Positions 38,290 through 47,544 of a stretch of 64,000 nt of DNA are shown piece by piece (within the stretch, counting starts at the first letter, position 1; each line of letters opens with the position of its first letter). A model generated the notes under the pieces. That model was not told the DNA's origin, did no database searches, and saw only the letters and a list, made by a program, of their open reading frames with translations. The stretch is from Melioribacter sp. (lineage in GTDB: Bacteria; Bacteroidota; Ignavibacteria; Ignavibacteriales; Melioribacteraceae), in NCBI GenBank assembly GCA_023250955.1, contig JAHEZQ010000007.1:124001-188000 (forward strand), read 5' to 3'. A program made the position numbers and the translations under genes.

Positions 38290-39597
38290 CTAATTTATGA
38301 ATAGAAGTTGAACAATTATAAAAACCGGAAGTAAAACTAGAAGAGAAAATCCATAAACGTAAGCAAAAAAACTGGGCATTTTTATGTTGTTCTCTTCAGC
38401 CACCGCCTTCACCATAAAATTTGGACCATTACCTATGTAAGTCATACTGCCAAAGAATACAGAGCCAACTGAAATCGCTTTAAGAATCTCCTCCGGTATT
38501 CCGGCAACGAGACTACCCGAACTTATACCCAAGCCCAGAGCAAGGGAATGAAACGTTACCGCCGTGGGAGTATTATCTAAAAAACTGCTCAATAAACCGG
38601 AGTAATAATAAAATTGTTGAGGTAAAATTACACCAAGAGACTTTGCGTTATATTCAAGATACAACAGGCAAGGAACCATTGTTATAAAAATTCCCAGAAA
38701 TAAATAACCGACCTCTTTAATTGGCTCCCACGTAAAATTATTGGACTCTCTTGTTAATTTTGTAGTAAACATTAAAGAGAAAACAGCCATTGCTAGAATA
38801 ATGGCTTCTCGGATAAATTTATAATAGTGATTACTCTTTATGAATGGAAGATACTGTTCGTTTAGGAATGCAACAGCAAGAATAACACCCAGGAGCCAAA
38901 CAAAATTTAATTTACCAGAAATTTTTATAGGTCTTATAACTCGACGATCAGACTCAATCGCAGTCTTTGGTTCTTTTTTATGATAATATGAATCAACAAA
39001 AAAGTAAATAATTATTAGCAAGAAATTTGTAACAAACCACTCAGGAAGTAGATTGAAAAACCATGTGAAGTGAGCGCCTCGAAGATACATCATAAACAAA
39101 GGCGGATCGCCAAGTGGAGTTAACAAACCCCCGCAGTTAGCAACTATACCGATGAAAAACAAAATTGTGTGTACTTTGTATTTTCTTTCTTTGTTTGTAT
39201 GAATAAGAGCGCGTATAAGAAGCATCGCAGCACCCGTCGTTCCCATAAAAGAGGCAAGCACTGCGCCGATAATCATAAAGACAACATTTACAGAGGGCTT
39301 TGCCTCTATGTCACCGTCTAAAAAGACTCCGCCAGTTATTGTGAACAAAGAACCCAGTAAAATTATAAACGGAACGTAATCAAACACCATTGTTTCAAAA
39401 AGTTTCTCTTCCAACCCGGCGCTTAATAGATAAATTATAATTGGAAAACTAAGAACCACAGCCACAATAAGTTTATTTCTGTTTTTCTCCCAAAAATGAT
39501 TCCAACGCAAAGGAAAAACAGCAATCGAAAGAAGCATTAAGAGAAAAGGTATAACCGTAAACAAAGGGACGCTAACAGCAAATTCTTTCATTGACAA
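38290..39597 (-). CDS. Sodium:proton antiporter / CitMHS-like ion transporter
   Basis: A 435-aa polytopic protein with about eleven hydrophobic segments, of the arsenite/NhaD/CitMHS ion-transporter superfamily. The two-fold related motifs are visible: NCGGLLTPLGDPPLFMMYLRG in the first half and SSFLDNTPTAVTFHSLALG in the second, which form the re-entrant substrate site. Such proteins exchange Na+ for H+ or carry dicarboxylates with Na+. A Na+/H+ role is the usual annotation for close relatives. It stands 107 bp from the fusion protein gene and 37 bp from mscL. Confidence 0.85.
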   Translation of the reverse strand: MSMKEFAVSVPLFTVIPFLLMLLSIAVFPLRWNHFWEKNRNKLIVAVVLSFPIIIYLLSAGLEEKLFETMVFDYVPFIILLGSLFTITGGVFLDGDIEAKPSVNVVFMIIGAVLASFMGTTGAAMLLIRALIHTNKERKYKVHTILFFIGIVANCGGLLTPLGDPPLFMMYLRGAHFTWFFNLLPEWFVTNFLLIIIYFFVDSYYHKKEPKTAIESDRRVIRPIKISGKLNFVWLLGVILAVAFLNEQYLPFIKSNHYYKFIREAIILAMAVFSLMFTTKLTRESNNFTWEPIKEVGYLFLGIFITMVPCLLYLEYNAKSLGVILPQQFYYYSGLLSSFLDNTPTAVTFHSLALGLGISSGSLVAGIPEEILKAISVGSVFFGSMTYIGNGPNFMVKAVAEENNIKMPSFFAYVYGFSLLVLLPVFIIVQLLFIN

Positions 39598-39634
39598 GAT
39601 CCGATTTTTTTGTATAAAAACACTAAACTAGAAA

Positions 39635-40003
39635 TTATTTTTTCAGCAAGTCTCTTATCTGTGTCAACAGCAAAATCTCTTCTTTGGGCGCTGGCTTTGC
39701 CTCTTCCTTTTTCTTTAAACGATTTATTCCCTTTATCATCATAAAAATAGCAAAGGCGACAATTATAAAATCGATTACGGTATTAACAAATAATCCATAT
39801 TTAATAGTAACGCCTTCAGCCAAAGAGACGGAAAGATGTCCAAAATCTATGCCGCCCAAAAGTAAGCCGATCGGAGGCATTATTACATCAGAAACAAGCG
39901 ATGTAACTATTTTGCCGAATGCTGCGCCGATAATAATACCAACGGCCATATCAACAACATTCCCTTTCATCGCAAATGTTTTGAATTCTTGAACGAGTTT
40001 CAT
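39635..40003 (-). CDS. mscL: Large-conductance mechanosensitive channel
   Basis: A 122-aa MscL pore subunit that opens under membrane tension during hypo-osmotic shock. [20 protein letters not shown] is the N-terminal amphipathic helix, followed by TM1 ([20 protein letters not shown], pore-lining) and TM2 ([18 protein letters not shown]), with a charged C-terminal helix. I start at the ATG at 40001-40003, which has AAAGGAG upstream; a longer reading to 40063 adds 20 non-homologous residues. Length is normal. Confidence 0.96.
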   Translation of the reverse strand: MKLVQEFKTFAMKGNVVDMAVGIIIGAAFGKIVTSLVSDVIMPPIGLLLGGIDFGHLSVSLAEGVTIKYGLFVNTVIDFIIVAFAIFMMIKGINRLKKKEEAKPAPKEEILLLTQIRDLLKK

Positions 40004-40082
40004 TTTAGCTCCTTTGATATAGTTGTTATAAACTTTAACAGTGACAAAATACATTATCCACAATTAATTGAACTCACAGCAC

Positions 40083-41156
40083 TCAACCGTCAAGTAGATC
40101 CATTAATTTTTTATAAACAAATATTCTATACCGTTGTTTTCCGGTGGTCTCTTCTAAAACATTTTCTTCTAGAAATTTAGTAAGCAGAACGTTTGCAGTC
40201 TGTTTATTTAAACCAAGCTCTTTAGTTATAAATGGAAGCGATATAATTGGTTTGTGAAAAATCAACTCAAAAATTTTTAACGATGGCGTAGAAACAAACC
40301 CTTTATTTAGAATGTTTTGATAATCGCTAAACTCTAAATCAGAAATATTTTTTATGATGCGTGATGTGCGTAAAGCAGATTCAATAATTATTTTAAGAAA
40401 AAATTTAATCCAGCTTTCCCAGGAGTTGTTTCTTTCTAAATCCTCCAGGCGATCAAAATACTCCGCCCGTCTATTACTTAAAACATGTGAAATTTGGAGA
40501 ACGGGAATACTCAAACGCTTTTTCCATAAAAAATGGAGCTGCAATAAAATTCTTCCAACCAATCCATTGTTAGTTTCAAAAGGATGAATCATTTCGAACT
40601 GAGCGTGTATCAACGCGGCATTAACTACAAAAGGATATGAGAGATCGGAAGCAATATATGTTTCGAAATCTTTCATTAGCGTTTCAACTTCTCCTGGTGG
40701 GGGAGGAATATATTTAGCATCGCCCCTACCTGAAGAATATTGTCCGACCAAGATCCGCGTCTTCCTATAATCACCAGAAAGCAAATCTTCCTCGGACAAT
40801 TCATGGGTTAATTCTTTGTAAATGGATTTTATAATGTGTGAGGAACTGGATACGTTACGAAGTGATTTTTGCGCCAGCGTTAAAGCGCGCACGTAACCTA
40901 AAACATTTTTTAAATCTTCCTGATCTTCTTGAATAACCCGACCAAAAATGTCTGCAAGGTTTTGACTACAACCATCAATCTTCAGACTTTCTAATGACTC
41001 GAGGGTAGTCAAAGTAGAAACAAGAGAATGACCCGAGGGAAGAACATTTATTGCCCCCTCTAATTGATAAAGCGATTTATCTGCCTCAGAAATTAACGCA
41101 TAGATTTCGGAATCAAGTCGTATTTTAGGATTAGGAGGCAGAGGAGAGAGAGACAT
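40083..41156 (-). CDS. Fic-domain protein with degenerate catalytic motif
   Basis: A 357-aa Fic-fold protein. Fic enzymes usually transfer AMP to Ser, Thr or Tyr through HPFxDGNGRxGR. Here the motif at H191 reads HPFETNNGLVGR, so the acidic residue, the following Gly and the first Arg are Thr, Asn and Leu. The N-terminal inhibitory motif [S/T]xxxE[G/N] is present as SLKIDG (residues 57-62) with Glu changed to Asp. Residues about 270-357 look like a winged-helix tail (ITKELGLNKQTANVLL). It may be inactive, regulatory, or use another nucleotide. Confidence 0.88.
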   Translation of the reverse strand: MSLSPLPPNPKIRLDSEIYALISEADKSLYQLEGAINVLPSGHSLVSTLTTLESLESLKIDGCSQNLADIFGRVIQEDQEDLKNVLGYVRALTLAQKSLRNVSSSSHIIKSIYKELTHELSEEDLLSGDYRKTRILVGQYSSGRGDAKYIPPPPGEVETLMKDFETYIASDLSYPFVVNAALIHAQFEMIHPFETNNGLVGRILLQLHFLWKKRLSIPVLQISHVLSNRRAEYFDRLEDLERNNSWESWIKFFLKIIIESALRTSRIIKNISDLEFSDYQNILNKGFVSTPSLKIFELIFHKPIISLPFITKELGLNKQTANVLLTKFLEENVLEETTGKQRYRIFVYKKLMDLLDG

Positions 41157-41298
41157 AATTCTTAGTCAGTTTATTTAGATCAAAAATGACAAAAAGTTAA
41201 TTATAAGTCAAGATGTTCAGACGCAATTTATAAAATTAATAATATAGTCTAAAAATTAATTATTAGATTCAATTTAAGAATAAATAAGTCATATATTG

Positions 41299-41661
41299 CT
41301 AACTAAGAAGATCTTCGTCTCTGTATAGAAGAAGAATGGCGGATTGAGAAACAATAACAAATTTTTCCTTTTCTATCTCAACTTCGATTGCATCACGTCT
41401 AAGAAATAATGCGAAATCACCTTCGTGCGCCTGAAGAGGAATATATTTTGTTGCTTTGTTCTCTCGCCAAGGCTCATCCTCATCTGTAGGCATTCCGATC
41501 GGATAACCCGGACCAATCTTAATTACATATCCGCCCTGAACTTTTTCTTTTTCCTGAACACCAGGAGGAAGATATAGTCCACTATTGGTTTTGTTGATAT
41601 TATCTTCCGGTTTAATTAGAACACGGTCGCCCACAATAATTATCTTTTCTGTGTTAATCAT
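41299..41661 (-). CDS. GroES-like co-chaperonin homologue
   Basis: A 120-aa protein with the GroES beta-barrel pattern: VGDRVLIKPEDNINKTNSGLYLPP at the start and FALFLRRDAIEVEIEKEKFVIVS near the end. It is longer than a typical 95-aa GroES and carries an insert (YPIGMPTDEDEPWRENKATKY) in the mobile-loop region. No groEL is adjacent, so it is likely a second, stand-alone family member. I start at ATG 41659-41661; a GTG three codons upstream is possible. Confidence 0.8.
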   Translation of the reverse strand: MINTEKIIIVGDRVLIKPEDNINKTNSGLYLPPGVQEKEKVQGGYVIKIGPGYPIGMPTDEDEPWRENKATKYIPLQAHEGDFALFLRRDAIEVEIEKEKFVIVSQSAILLLYRDEDLLS

Positions 41662-41748
41662 TTTTATCACATCTTGTTACACTAAAAATAGCAAATGAAA
41701 AAGAGAGCTTCAAATACTTATCTTTGTTATAATAATCTTTAGGTAGTG

Positions 41749-42360
41749 ATGAGAGACCGGTGGAAAGATCATTGGAATGATCGTTATTCGAAAGAAGAGT
41801 TTATTTACGGCAAAGAACCGAATAAATTTTTTGAGGAAGAAATAAATAAATTAAAACCCGGCAAAATACTTATGCTTGGCGAAGGTGAAGGGAGAAACGC
41901 AGTTTATGCTGCCTCACTAGGCTGGGATGTTGACGCGGTTGATCAAAGCGAAGTAGGCAAATCAAAAGCAATGCAATTATCCTCAGAACGGAAAGTTAAA
42001 ATTAATTATTATGTAGAAGATCTTTATTCATATACACCAAAACAAAATCATTACGAAGCAGTCGTTTTTATTTTCCTTCACCTCGAAGAAAACATGAGAA
42101 CGATAGTCTCAAAGAAAGCTATTGATTCGTTAAAGTCTGGTGGGAAAATTATTCTTGAGGTTTTCGAAAAAGATCAGATTAAATATAATTCTGGCGGACC
42201 GAAGGACGAAGCGTTGCTTTACTCGCTTGAGGATGTTTCCGAGGAGTTTATGGAATTAGACTTCGAAAAATTTTCAAAAGAGATTATAACTCTGGACGAA
42301 GGAAAATATCACCAGGGGAAAGCCGCTGTTATCCGATTTGTCGGAGAGAAACACAAATAA
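41749..42360 (+). CDS. SAM-dependent methyltransferase
   Basis: A 203-aa class I methyltransferase. The cofactor-binding motif I is ILMLGEGEGRNAVYAASLGWDVDAVD (glycine-rich loop then acidic ribose-binding Asp). Motif VVFIFLHL and SLKSGGKIILEVF follow in the normal order. The pattern is close to TehB/thiopurine-type small-molecule enzymes; the substrate is unknown. ATG at 41749 is preferred over an adjacent GTG, because AGG at 41741-41743 gives better spacing. TATCTTTG at 41719-41726 resembles a Bacteroidota -7 box. Confidence 0.9.
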   Translation: MRDRWKDHWNDRYSKEEFIYGKEPNKFFEEEINKLKPGKILMLGEGEGRNAVYAASLGWDVDAVDQSEVGKSKAMQLSSERKVKINYYVEDLYSYTPKQNHYEAVVFIFLHLEENMRTIVSKKAIDSLKSGGKIILEVFEKDQIKYNSGGPKDEALLYSLEDVSEEFMELDFEKFSKEIITLDEGKYHQGKAAVIRFVGEKHK

Positions 42361-42390
42361 TAATTTTACTATATAAACGAGAACAGAAAC

Positions 42391-43353
42391 ATGCTAAGAA
42401 AATATTTTATAACAGCAAGTCTCTCGCTTTTGATTTTTGCGTGTAGCGGGAACAACAGAGATTCAATGATCGAGGAATCGGGTACCGTCGAGGCGACAGA
42501 GTCTGTAATAAGTTCGCAGGCCACAGGAAAAATAATAAATATTATCAAAGACGAGGGGGCCCAAGTTGCAGCCGGCGACACAATTGTATTGATAGATCAC
42601 GAAGCACTGGATATTCAGTTGAAACAAATGATTGCTAATAGAGAAATTGCAAAAGCCCAGCTTGACCTTCTAATCATAGGGGCCCGCAGAGAAGACGTAA
42701 ATCAGGCCGAGCAAGTTCTTAATCAGGCGGAAGTAAATTTTGACATAGCAAAATCAGACAAAGAAAGAATGGAAGCCTTAATTAAGCTCAACACGATATC
42801 ACAGAAGCAATACGAAGATGCAACAGCACGGCTCAACATTGCACAAGCACAATTAAACGCCGCCAAAGAAAACTTTAATAAAATAAAAAATATTGTACGG
42901 CCCGAAGAAGTAATTCAAGCAAGAGCAAATTACCAAAAAGCAGAAGCAGCGGTTGAGTCAATAAACAAAAACATTCGTGATTGTTGTGTTACTTCCCCAA
43001 TGAACGGCTTTGTAGTTAAAAAATTTGTAGAAAAGGGCGAAACGGTTTCGATGCTCTCATCGTTATTTAAGATTGCCGATTTATCAAAAGTAAAAGTGAC
43101 AATTTATGTTTCAGAGACAGAGCTAGGAAAAATAAAATTAAGACAGAAAGCGGAAATCAAAGTTGATTCTTTTCCCGATAAATCGTTTGAAGGAAAGGTA
43201 ATTTTTATTTCTCCGGAAGCAGAATTCACACCGAAAAATATTCAAACGAAAGATGAGCGGACGAAACTAGTTTTTGCTGTCAAGATCGAAATACCCAACC
43301 CACAGCAGGAACTTAAAACTGGATTACCTGCCGATGTAAAGATAATTTTATAA
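42391..43353 (+). CDS. HlyD/YbhG-type membrane-fusion lipoprotein of ABC exporter
   Basis: A 320-aa periplasmic adaptor. LLIFACSG near residue 18 is a lipobox, so it is probably lipid-anchored. A lipoyl-like half (VISSQATGKIINIIKDEGAQVAAGDTIV) leads into a long coiled coil (residues about 80-185). The second lipoyl half contains SPMNGFVVKKFVEKGE, and the beta-barrel follows. Its stop overlaps the ABC ATPase start by one base (TAATG), so it begins a five-gene exporter operon. Substrate is unknown; relatives export drugs, lipids or polysaccharides. Confidence 0.92.
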   Translation: MLRKYFITASLSLLIFACSGNNRDSMIEESGTVEATESVISSQATGKIINIIKDEGAQVAAGDTIVLIDHEALDIQLKQMIANREIAKAQLDLLIIGARREDVNQAEQVLNQAEVNFDIAKSDKERMEALIKLNTISQKQYEDATARLNIAQAQLNAAKENFNKIKNIVRPEEVIQARANYQKAEAAVESINKNIRDCCVTSPMNGFVVKKFVEKGETVSMLSSLFKIADLSKVKVTIYVSETELGKIKLRQKAEIKVDSFPDKSFEGKVIFISPEAEFTPKNIQTKDERTKLVFAVKIEIPNPQQELKTGLPADVKIIL

Positions 43354-44267
43354 TGAATAATATTATTGAAATTACATCTCTTCGGAAAAATTACGGTGAA
43401 ATTAAAGCCGTTAATGATGTCTCTCTTTCTGTTAATAAAGGAGAAATGTTTGGCTTAGTAGGCCCCGACGGTGCCGGAAAAACCACAATGATTAGAATTC
43501 TTTGCGGCCTAATAATTCAAGAATCGGGCGTAGTTAAAATATTAGATAAGGACCGTTCGCAATCAAGAAAAGAGATACAGAAAAACATTGGCTACCTCTC
43601 GCAAAAGTTTAGTTTATACGGCGATCTGTCTGTAGATGAAAACATAGAATTCTTTGCCGAGATTCATAATGTAAAAGATTATTTTAAAAGAAGGGACGAA
43701 CTCTTAGACTTCTCTAGACTAAAACCATTTCGAAATCGTATTGCCGAAAAACTTTCCGGCGGAATGAAACAAAAACTTGCGCTTGTGTGCTGTTTAATTC
43801 ACGAGCCCAAAATTCTTTTTCTTGATGAACCAACAACAGGCGTGGATCCGGTCTCACGTAGAGATTTCTGGAAAATTCTTTCCAAATTATTGAAAGACGG
43901 GATTACAATTTTTATGAGCACGCCATACTTAGATGAGGCGGAACGGTGTAATAGGGTGGCATTAATGAACGCTGGAGAAATTATAGCATTAGATACGCCG
44001 CAAAAAATAAAAGAGAAGATGAACAAACAGATTATTGAGATTGTCTGCAGTCCGGTAAGAATAGCATATCAAGCAATAAAAAGAAATACAATGCTTGAAG
44101 TCCAAATGTTCGGCGACAGAATAAATGTTGTTGTAGAGAATTATAAATTAGAACTTCCTTCAATAAAAAAAGCACTGACAGAAAACAAGGTTCAAATAAC
44201 AGACGAAAGAATAATTTCCCCATCACTTGAGAACGTTTTTATGCATCTTATTAAGGACGCAGAATAA
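43353..44267 (+). CDS. ABC transporter ATPase 1 (degenerate H-loop)
   Basis: A 304-aa ABC ATPase. Walker A GPDGAGKTT (37-45), signature LSGGMKQ (134-140) and Walker B ILFLDEP (154-160) are intact. The H-loop His is Pro: MSTPYLDEAE, P191. Its sister ATPase has the opposite defect, so the two are likely to form a heterodimer with one working site. The tail after residue 225 is the DrrA/YbhF-type regulatory extension. It overlaps the membrane-fusion gene by one base and abuts the next gene. Confidence 0.94.
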   Translation: MNNIIEITSLRKNYGEIKAVNDVSLSVNKGEMFGLVGPDGAGKTTMIRILCGLIIQESGVVKILDKDRSQSRKEIQKNIGYLSQKFSLYGDLSVDENIEFFAEIHNVKDYFKRRDELLDFSRLKPFRNRIAEKLSGGMKQKLALVCCLIHEPKILFLDEPTTGVDPVSRRDFWKILSKLLKDGITIFMSTPYLDEAERCNRVALMNAGEIIALDTPQKIKEKMNKQIIEIVCSPVRIAYQAIKRNTMLEVQMFGDRINVVVENYKLELPSIKKALTENKVQITDERIISPSLENVFMHLIKDAE

Positions 44268-45200
44268 GTGAACTCGATAGAAGTAAAAAATCTTACAAAG
44301 AAATTTGGGAACTTCACTTCTGTTGACAACATTTCATTTAATGTTAAGCAAGCGGAAATATTCGGATTCCTCGGCGCGAACGGAGCCGGTAAATCTACAA
44401 CAATAAAAATGTTGTGTGGAATATTAGAGCCAACCTTAGGAGATGCAATAGTCGAAGGACAAAGCGTTGCAAAAAATCCGGATAGAGTAAAACAAAACAT
44501 TGGGTATATGTCACAAAGATTTTCTCTTTACAATGATTTAGCGGTAGGGGAAAACTTAGATTTTTTCGGAGGTGTTTACGGATTATCAAATCAAAAACTC
44601 AACGAAAGGAAAAAATGGGTTTTAAAAATTGCTAATCTGGAAGGGAAAGAAAATTTATTAACCGGCTCACTGCCGGGCGGAATTAAACAACGGCTAGCGC
44701 TTGGTGCTGCGGTAATTCATCAACCGGGCATTGTGTTTTTAGATGAACCAACAAGCGGCGTAGATCCGATATCCCGCCGTAATTTTTGGGAATTGATCAA
44801 TGAGCTTTCTTCCGAAGGAACAACAGTATTTGTTACAACACACTATTTAGAAGAAGCAGAATTTTGCAATAATATTATTTTTATAGATGACGGGAAATTA
44901 ATAGCAGAGGGAAATCCTAAAACACTAAAAACAAAATATCTTGATAAACCAATTTTAGAAGTTGAATGCTCGTCTGTTATTGAAGCGCTTGTAATTCTTG
45001 AGAAATCTCCGTTTGTAGATGAAACCTCTATCTTCGGCAATAATATTCATATTATCGTTAACGAAAAATATGTGGAAGAAAAACAAATAACTGCGCTCTT
45101 AGAAAAACAAAATAATATTACAGTAAAAAAAATAAGTAAAATTGTACCAACGCTTGAAGATGTGTTTATTCATCTATTAGAAATGGATAAAAAGAAGTGA
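44268..45200 (+). CDS. ABC transporter ATPase 2 (degenerate signature motif)
   Basis: A 310-aa ABC ATPase beginning at a GTG right after the previous stop. Walker A GANGAGKST (36-44), Walker B IVFLDEP and the H-loop THYLEEAE (H192) are intact. The signature reads LPGGIKQ (135-141) in place of LSGG, losing the conserved Ser. Paired with ATPase 1 it should give one canonical and one weakened ATP site. It overlaps the following permease by 4 bp (GTGA). Confidence 0.94.
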   Translation: MNSIEVKNLTKKFGNFTSVDNISFNVKQAEIFGFLGANGAGKSTTIKMLCGILEPTLGDAIVEGQSVAKNPDRVKQNIGYMSQRFSLYNDLAVGENLDFFGGVYGLSNQKLNERKKWVLKIANLEGKENLLTGSLPGGIKQRLALGAAVIHQPGIVFLDEPTSGVDPISRRNFWELINELSSEGTTVFVTTHYLEEAEFCNNIIFIDDGKLIAEGNPKTLKTKYLDKPILEVECSSVIEALVILEKSPFVDETSIFGNNIHIIVNEKYVEEKQITALLEKQNNITVKKISKIVPTLEDVFIHLLEMDKKK

Positions 45201-46333
45201 ACTTAAATAGAACTCGTGCAATTGCGAAAAAAGAATTCAAGCATCTCATGCGGGACGTTAGACTGCTAGCCGTTCTTGTCTTCTCGCCTGTTTTTTTACT
45301 TGGGGTGTTTGGCTATGCAGTTAATTTTGATGTTCATCATATTAAAATTGTAGTATATGATAAGGAACAATCAAAAATAAGCAGAGAATTTATCAATGGA
45401 TTAACTCAATCTACTTATTTTGATTTGATCGGATACATAAGCGACGATTCTTATATAAGAGAAGTGCTGGATACAAAAAAGGCTCAGTGTGTTGTTGTAA
45501 TTCCAGTTGATCTCTCACAAAAATTTTATTCAAGGCAAGAAGCAAAAATTCAATATTTAATAGATGGGGTTGATGGAAACACAGCGAACATAATTCAGTT
45601 TTACGTTACTGCGGCAACCTACTCGTTCAGTTCAAAATTATCTTCAGAAGTTTTAGCCCGCTCGGGAATGCGCTCATTTCTTCCGCTTAATTTTGAACCG
45701 CTGTTCTGGTTCAATCCGGATTTAAAATCAACACGATTTTTAATTCCTGGTTTAATTGCAATGATACTAATTGTTACTGCAGCGGTTAGCGTGTCTCTTT
45801 CGCTAGTAAGAGAAAAGGAAAGAGGTACAATTGAGCAGATAAATGTTTCTTCAATAAAGACTTCCGAGTTACTGATTGGGAAAACGCTTCCGAACGTTTT
45901 ACTTGCTCTTCTTAATGCAACAATGATTTTAGTTGTAGGCTATTTGTTGTTTGACGTTGTTGTTAAAGGAAGTATTCTGCTTTTATTTTTCTGCACATTA
46001 ATTTTTCTTATCGCGTGCACAAGCATTGGAATTCTAGTCTCGGTAATCTCAGATTCTCAGCGATTAGCCTTTTCAATCGCAACATCACTTACAATGCTTC
46101 CCTCGTTTATTTTATCCGGATTTGTTTTTCCAATTGAAAGCATGCCCGTTACGGTTCAAATTCTTACAAACATTACACCGGCAAAATTTTTTATTAGAAT
46201 TTTAAGAGCAATTATTCTTCGAGATGTTGGCGTTTATGCTTTTTGGGATCAGCTTGTTTATCTTATTCTATTTGCAAGCGCTTTGTTAACGGCGGCAATA
46301 CTAATCTATAATAGAAAAGAAAAAAACAATTGA
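45197..46333 (+). CDS. ABC-2 type permease 1 (YbhS/R-like)
   Basis: A 378-aa membrane subunit of an ABC-2 exporter. The start is GTG within the end of ATPase 2. TM1 (residues about 25-45) is followed by a large extracytoplasmic domain (about 45-180), then five hydrophobic segments after residue 180. The conserved EKERGTIEQINVSSIKTSELLIGKTLP cytoplasmic coupling segment and the FVFPIESMPVTVQILTNITPAKFF motif near the end identify the family. It is paired with a paralogue 31 bp downstream, giving a heterodimeric pore. Confidence 0.93.
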   Translation: MNLNRTRAIAKKEFKHLMRDVRLLAVLVFSPVFLLGVFGYAVNFDVHHIKIVVYDKEQSKISREFINGLTQSTYFDLIGYISDDSYIREVLDTKKAQCVVVIPVDLSQKFYSRQEAKIQYLIDGVDGNTANIIQFYVTAATYSFSSKLSSEVLARSGMRSFLPLNFEPLFWFNPDLKSTRFLIPGLIAMILIVTAAVSVSLSLVREKERGTIEQINVSSIKTSELLIGKTLPNVLLALLNATMILVVGYLLFDVVVKGSILLLFFCTLIFLIACTSIGILVSVISDSQRLAFSIATSLTMLPSFILSGFVFPIESMPVTVQILTNITPAKFFIRILRAIILRDVGVYAFWDQLVYLILFASALLTAAILIYNRKEKNN

Positions 46334-46364
46334 AAGACCATTGTAAATTTTATACTTAGTATTT

Positions 46365-47495
46365 ATGAAAACAATTCTCCATATAATTAAAAAAGAATTT
46401 CTTCAATTCAAACGCGATCCTAAAATGTTCAGCATAACGTTATTTGCGCCAATCCTTCAGTTAATATTTTTTGGCTATGCAGCAACGCTAGATCTTAATT
46501 TAGTACCAACAATTATTTATGATCAGGATAAAACAGTTACAAGCAGAAAATTAATTGAAGAATTTATAGGCTCTGGTTTTTTTGAGATTGAGCATTATGC
46601 AGATAATTATAAGGAAACACAAAAATATATCGAAGAGGGAAAAAGTTTAGTCGCTATTGTAATCCCCCAAAATTTTGAAAAGAGAATTTACAGAAGAGAA
46701 ACAGCATCGCTTCAGGCAATTTTTAATGGTTCTTTTGGAAATTCGTCGAATATTGCCGCTGGCTATGTAACGAAGGTTGTTACAAAGTATTCCCGGCAAA
46801 TCGTAAGCAATTACTTAGATATAAGCGGACGAAAATTTATACCCGCGGGAAGCATTGACGCAGAAATACGTGTGTGGTACAATCCTGAATTAAAGACAAG
46901 AAATTTTATGGTTCCCGCAATCGTAGGCTTATTAATAAGTGTGATCACTTTGTTACTAACAACACTCGCAATAGTGAAAGAAAAAGAAGTTGGCACGCTT
47001 GAGCAATTAATTGTAACGCCAATAAAACCAATACAATTAATAATTGGGAAATTGGTTCCGTTCGTAATTCTCGGATTCATTTCGGTTTCAATAGTTATTA
47101 TAGCCATGAATATAATTTTTGGAATTGCTGTCCGCGGAAATGTCTTTTTCCTTTTTTTCTCTGCGTTTTTATATATTCTCTCAACTTTAGGATTAGGGCT
47201 TTTTGTCTCGACAATTTCAAAAACACAACAGCAGGCGATGATGATATCGGTCTTTGCGGTTTTAATGCCAATGAATTTTCTTTCGGGATTTGCCTTTCCT
47301 CTAGAAAACATGCCGATTCCGATCCAGATGCTTAGCTATATTATCCCTTTAAAATATTTTATTAATATTACACGCGGTGTAATTTTGAAGGGGACCGGAC
47401 TCGCAGTTCATTGGCCAGACGCACTTGCTCTATTAACAATTGGACTAGTAATTCTTTTCTTGAGTGCATTAAGATTCAAGAAAAGATTAGAATAG
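46365..47495 (+). CDS. ABC-2 type permease 2 (YbhS/R-like)
   Basis: A 376-aa paralogue of the preceding permease, with the same layout: TM1, extracytoplasmic domain, coupling segment KEKEVGTLEQLIVTPIKPIQLIIGK and FAFPLENMPIPIQMLSYIIPLKYFI. It completes the adaptor-ATPase-ATPase-permease-permease operon. The export substrate cannot be told from sequence. It ends 49 bp before the convergent MBL hydrolase gene. Confidence 0.93.
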   Translation: MKTILHIIKKEFLQFKRDPKMFSITLFAPILQLIFFGYAATLDLNLVPTIIYDQDKTVTSRKLIEEFIGSGFFEIEHYADNYKETQKYIEEGKSLVAIVIPQNFEKRIYRRETASLQAIFNGSFGNSSNIAAGYVTKVVTKYSRQIVSNYLDISGRKFIPAGSIDAEIRVWYNPELKTRNFMVPAIVGLLISVITLLLTTLAIVKEKEVGTLEQLIVTPIKPIQLIIGKLVPFVILGFISVSIVIIAMNIIFGIAVRGNVFFLFFSAFLYILSTLGLGLFVSTISKTQQQAMMISVFAVLMPMNFLSGFAFPLENMPIPIQMLSYIIPLKYFINITRGVILKGTGLAVHWPDALALLTIGLVILFLSALRFKKRLE

Positions 47496-47544
47496 AAAAT
47501 CATACAAAAAATAAGAGGGAGATAACAACACGGGATCGTAATTT

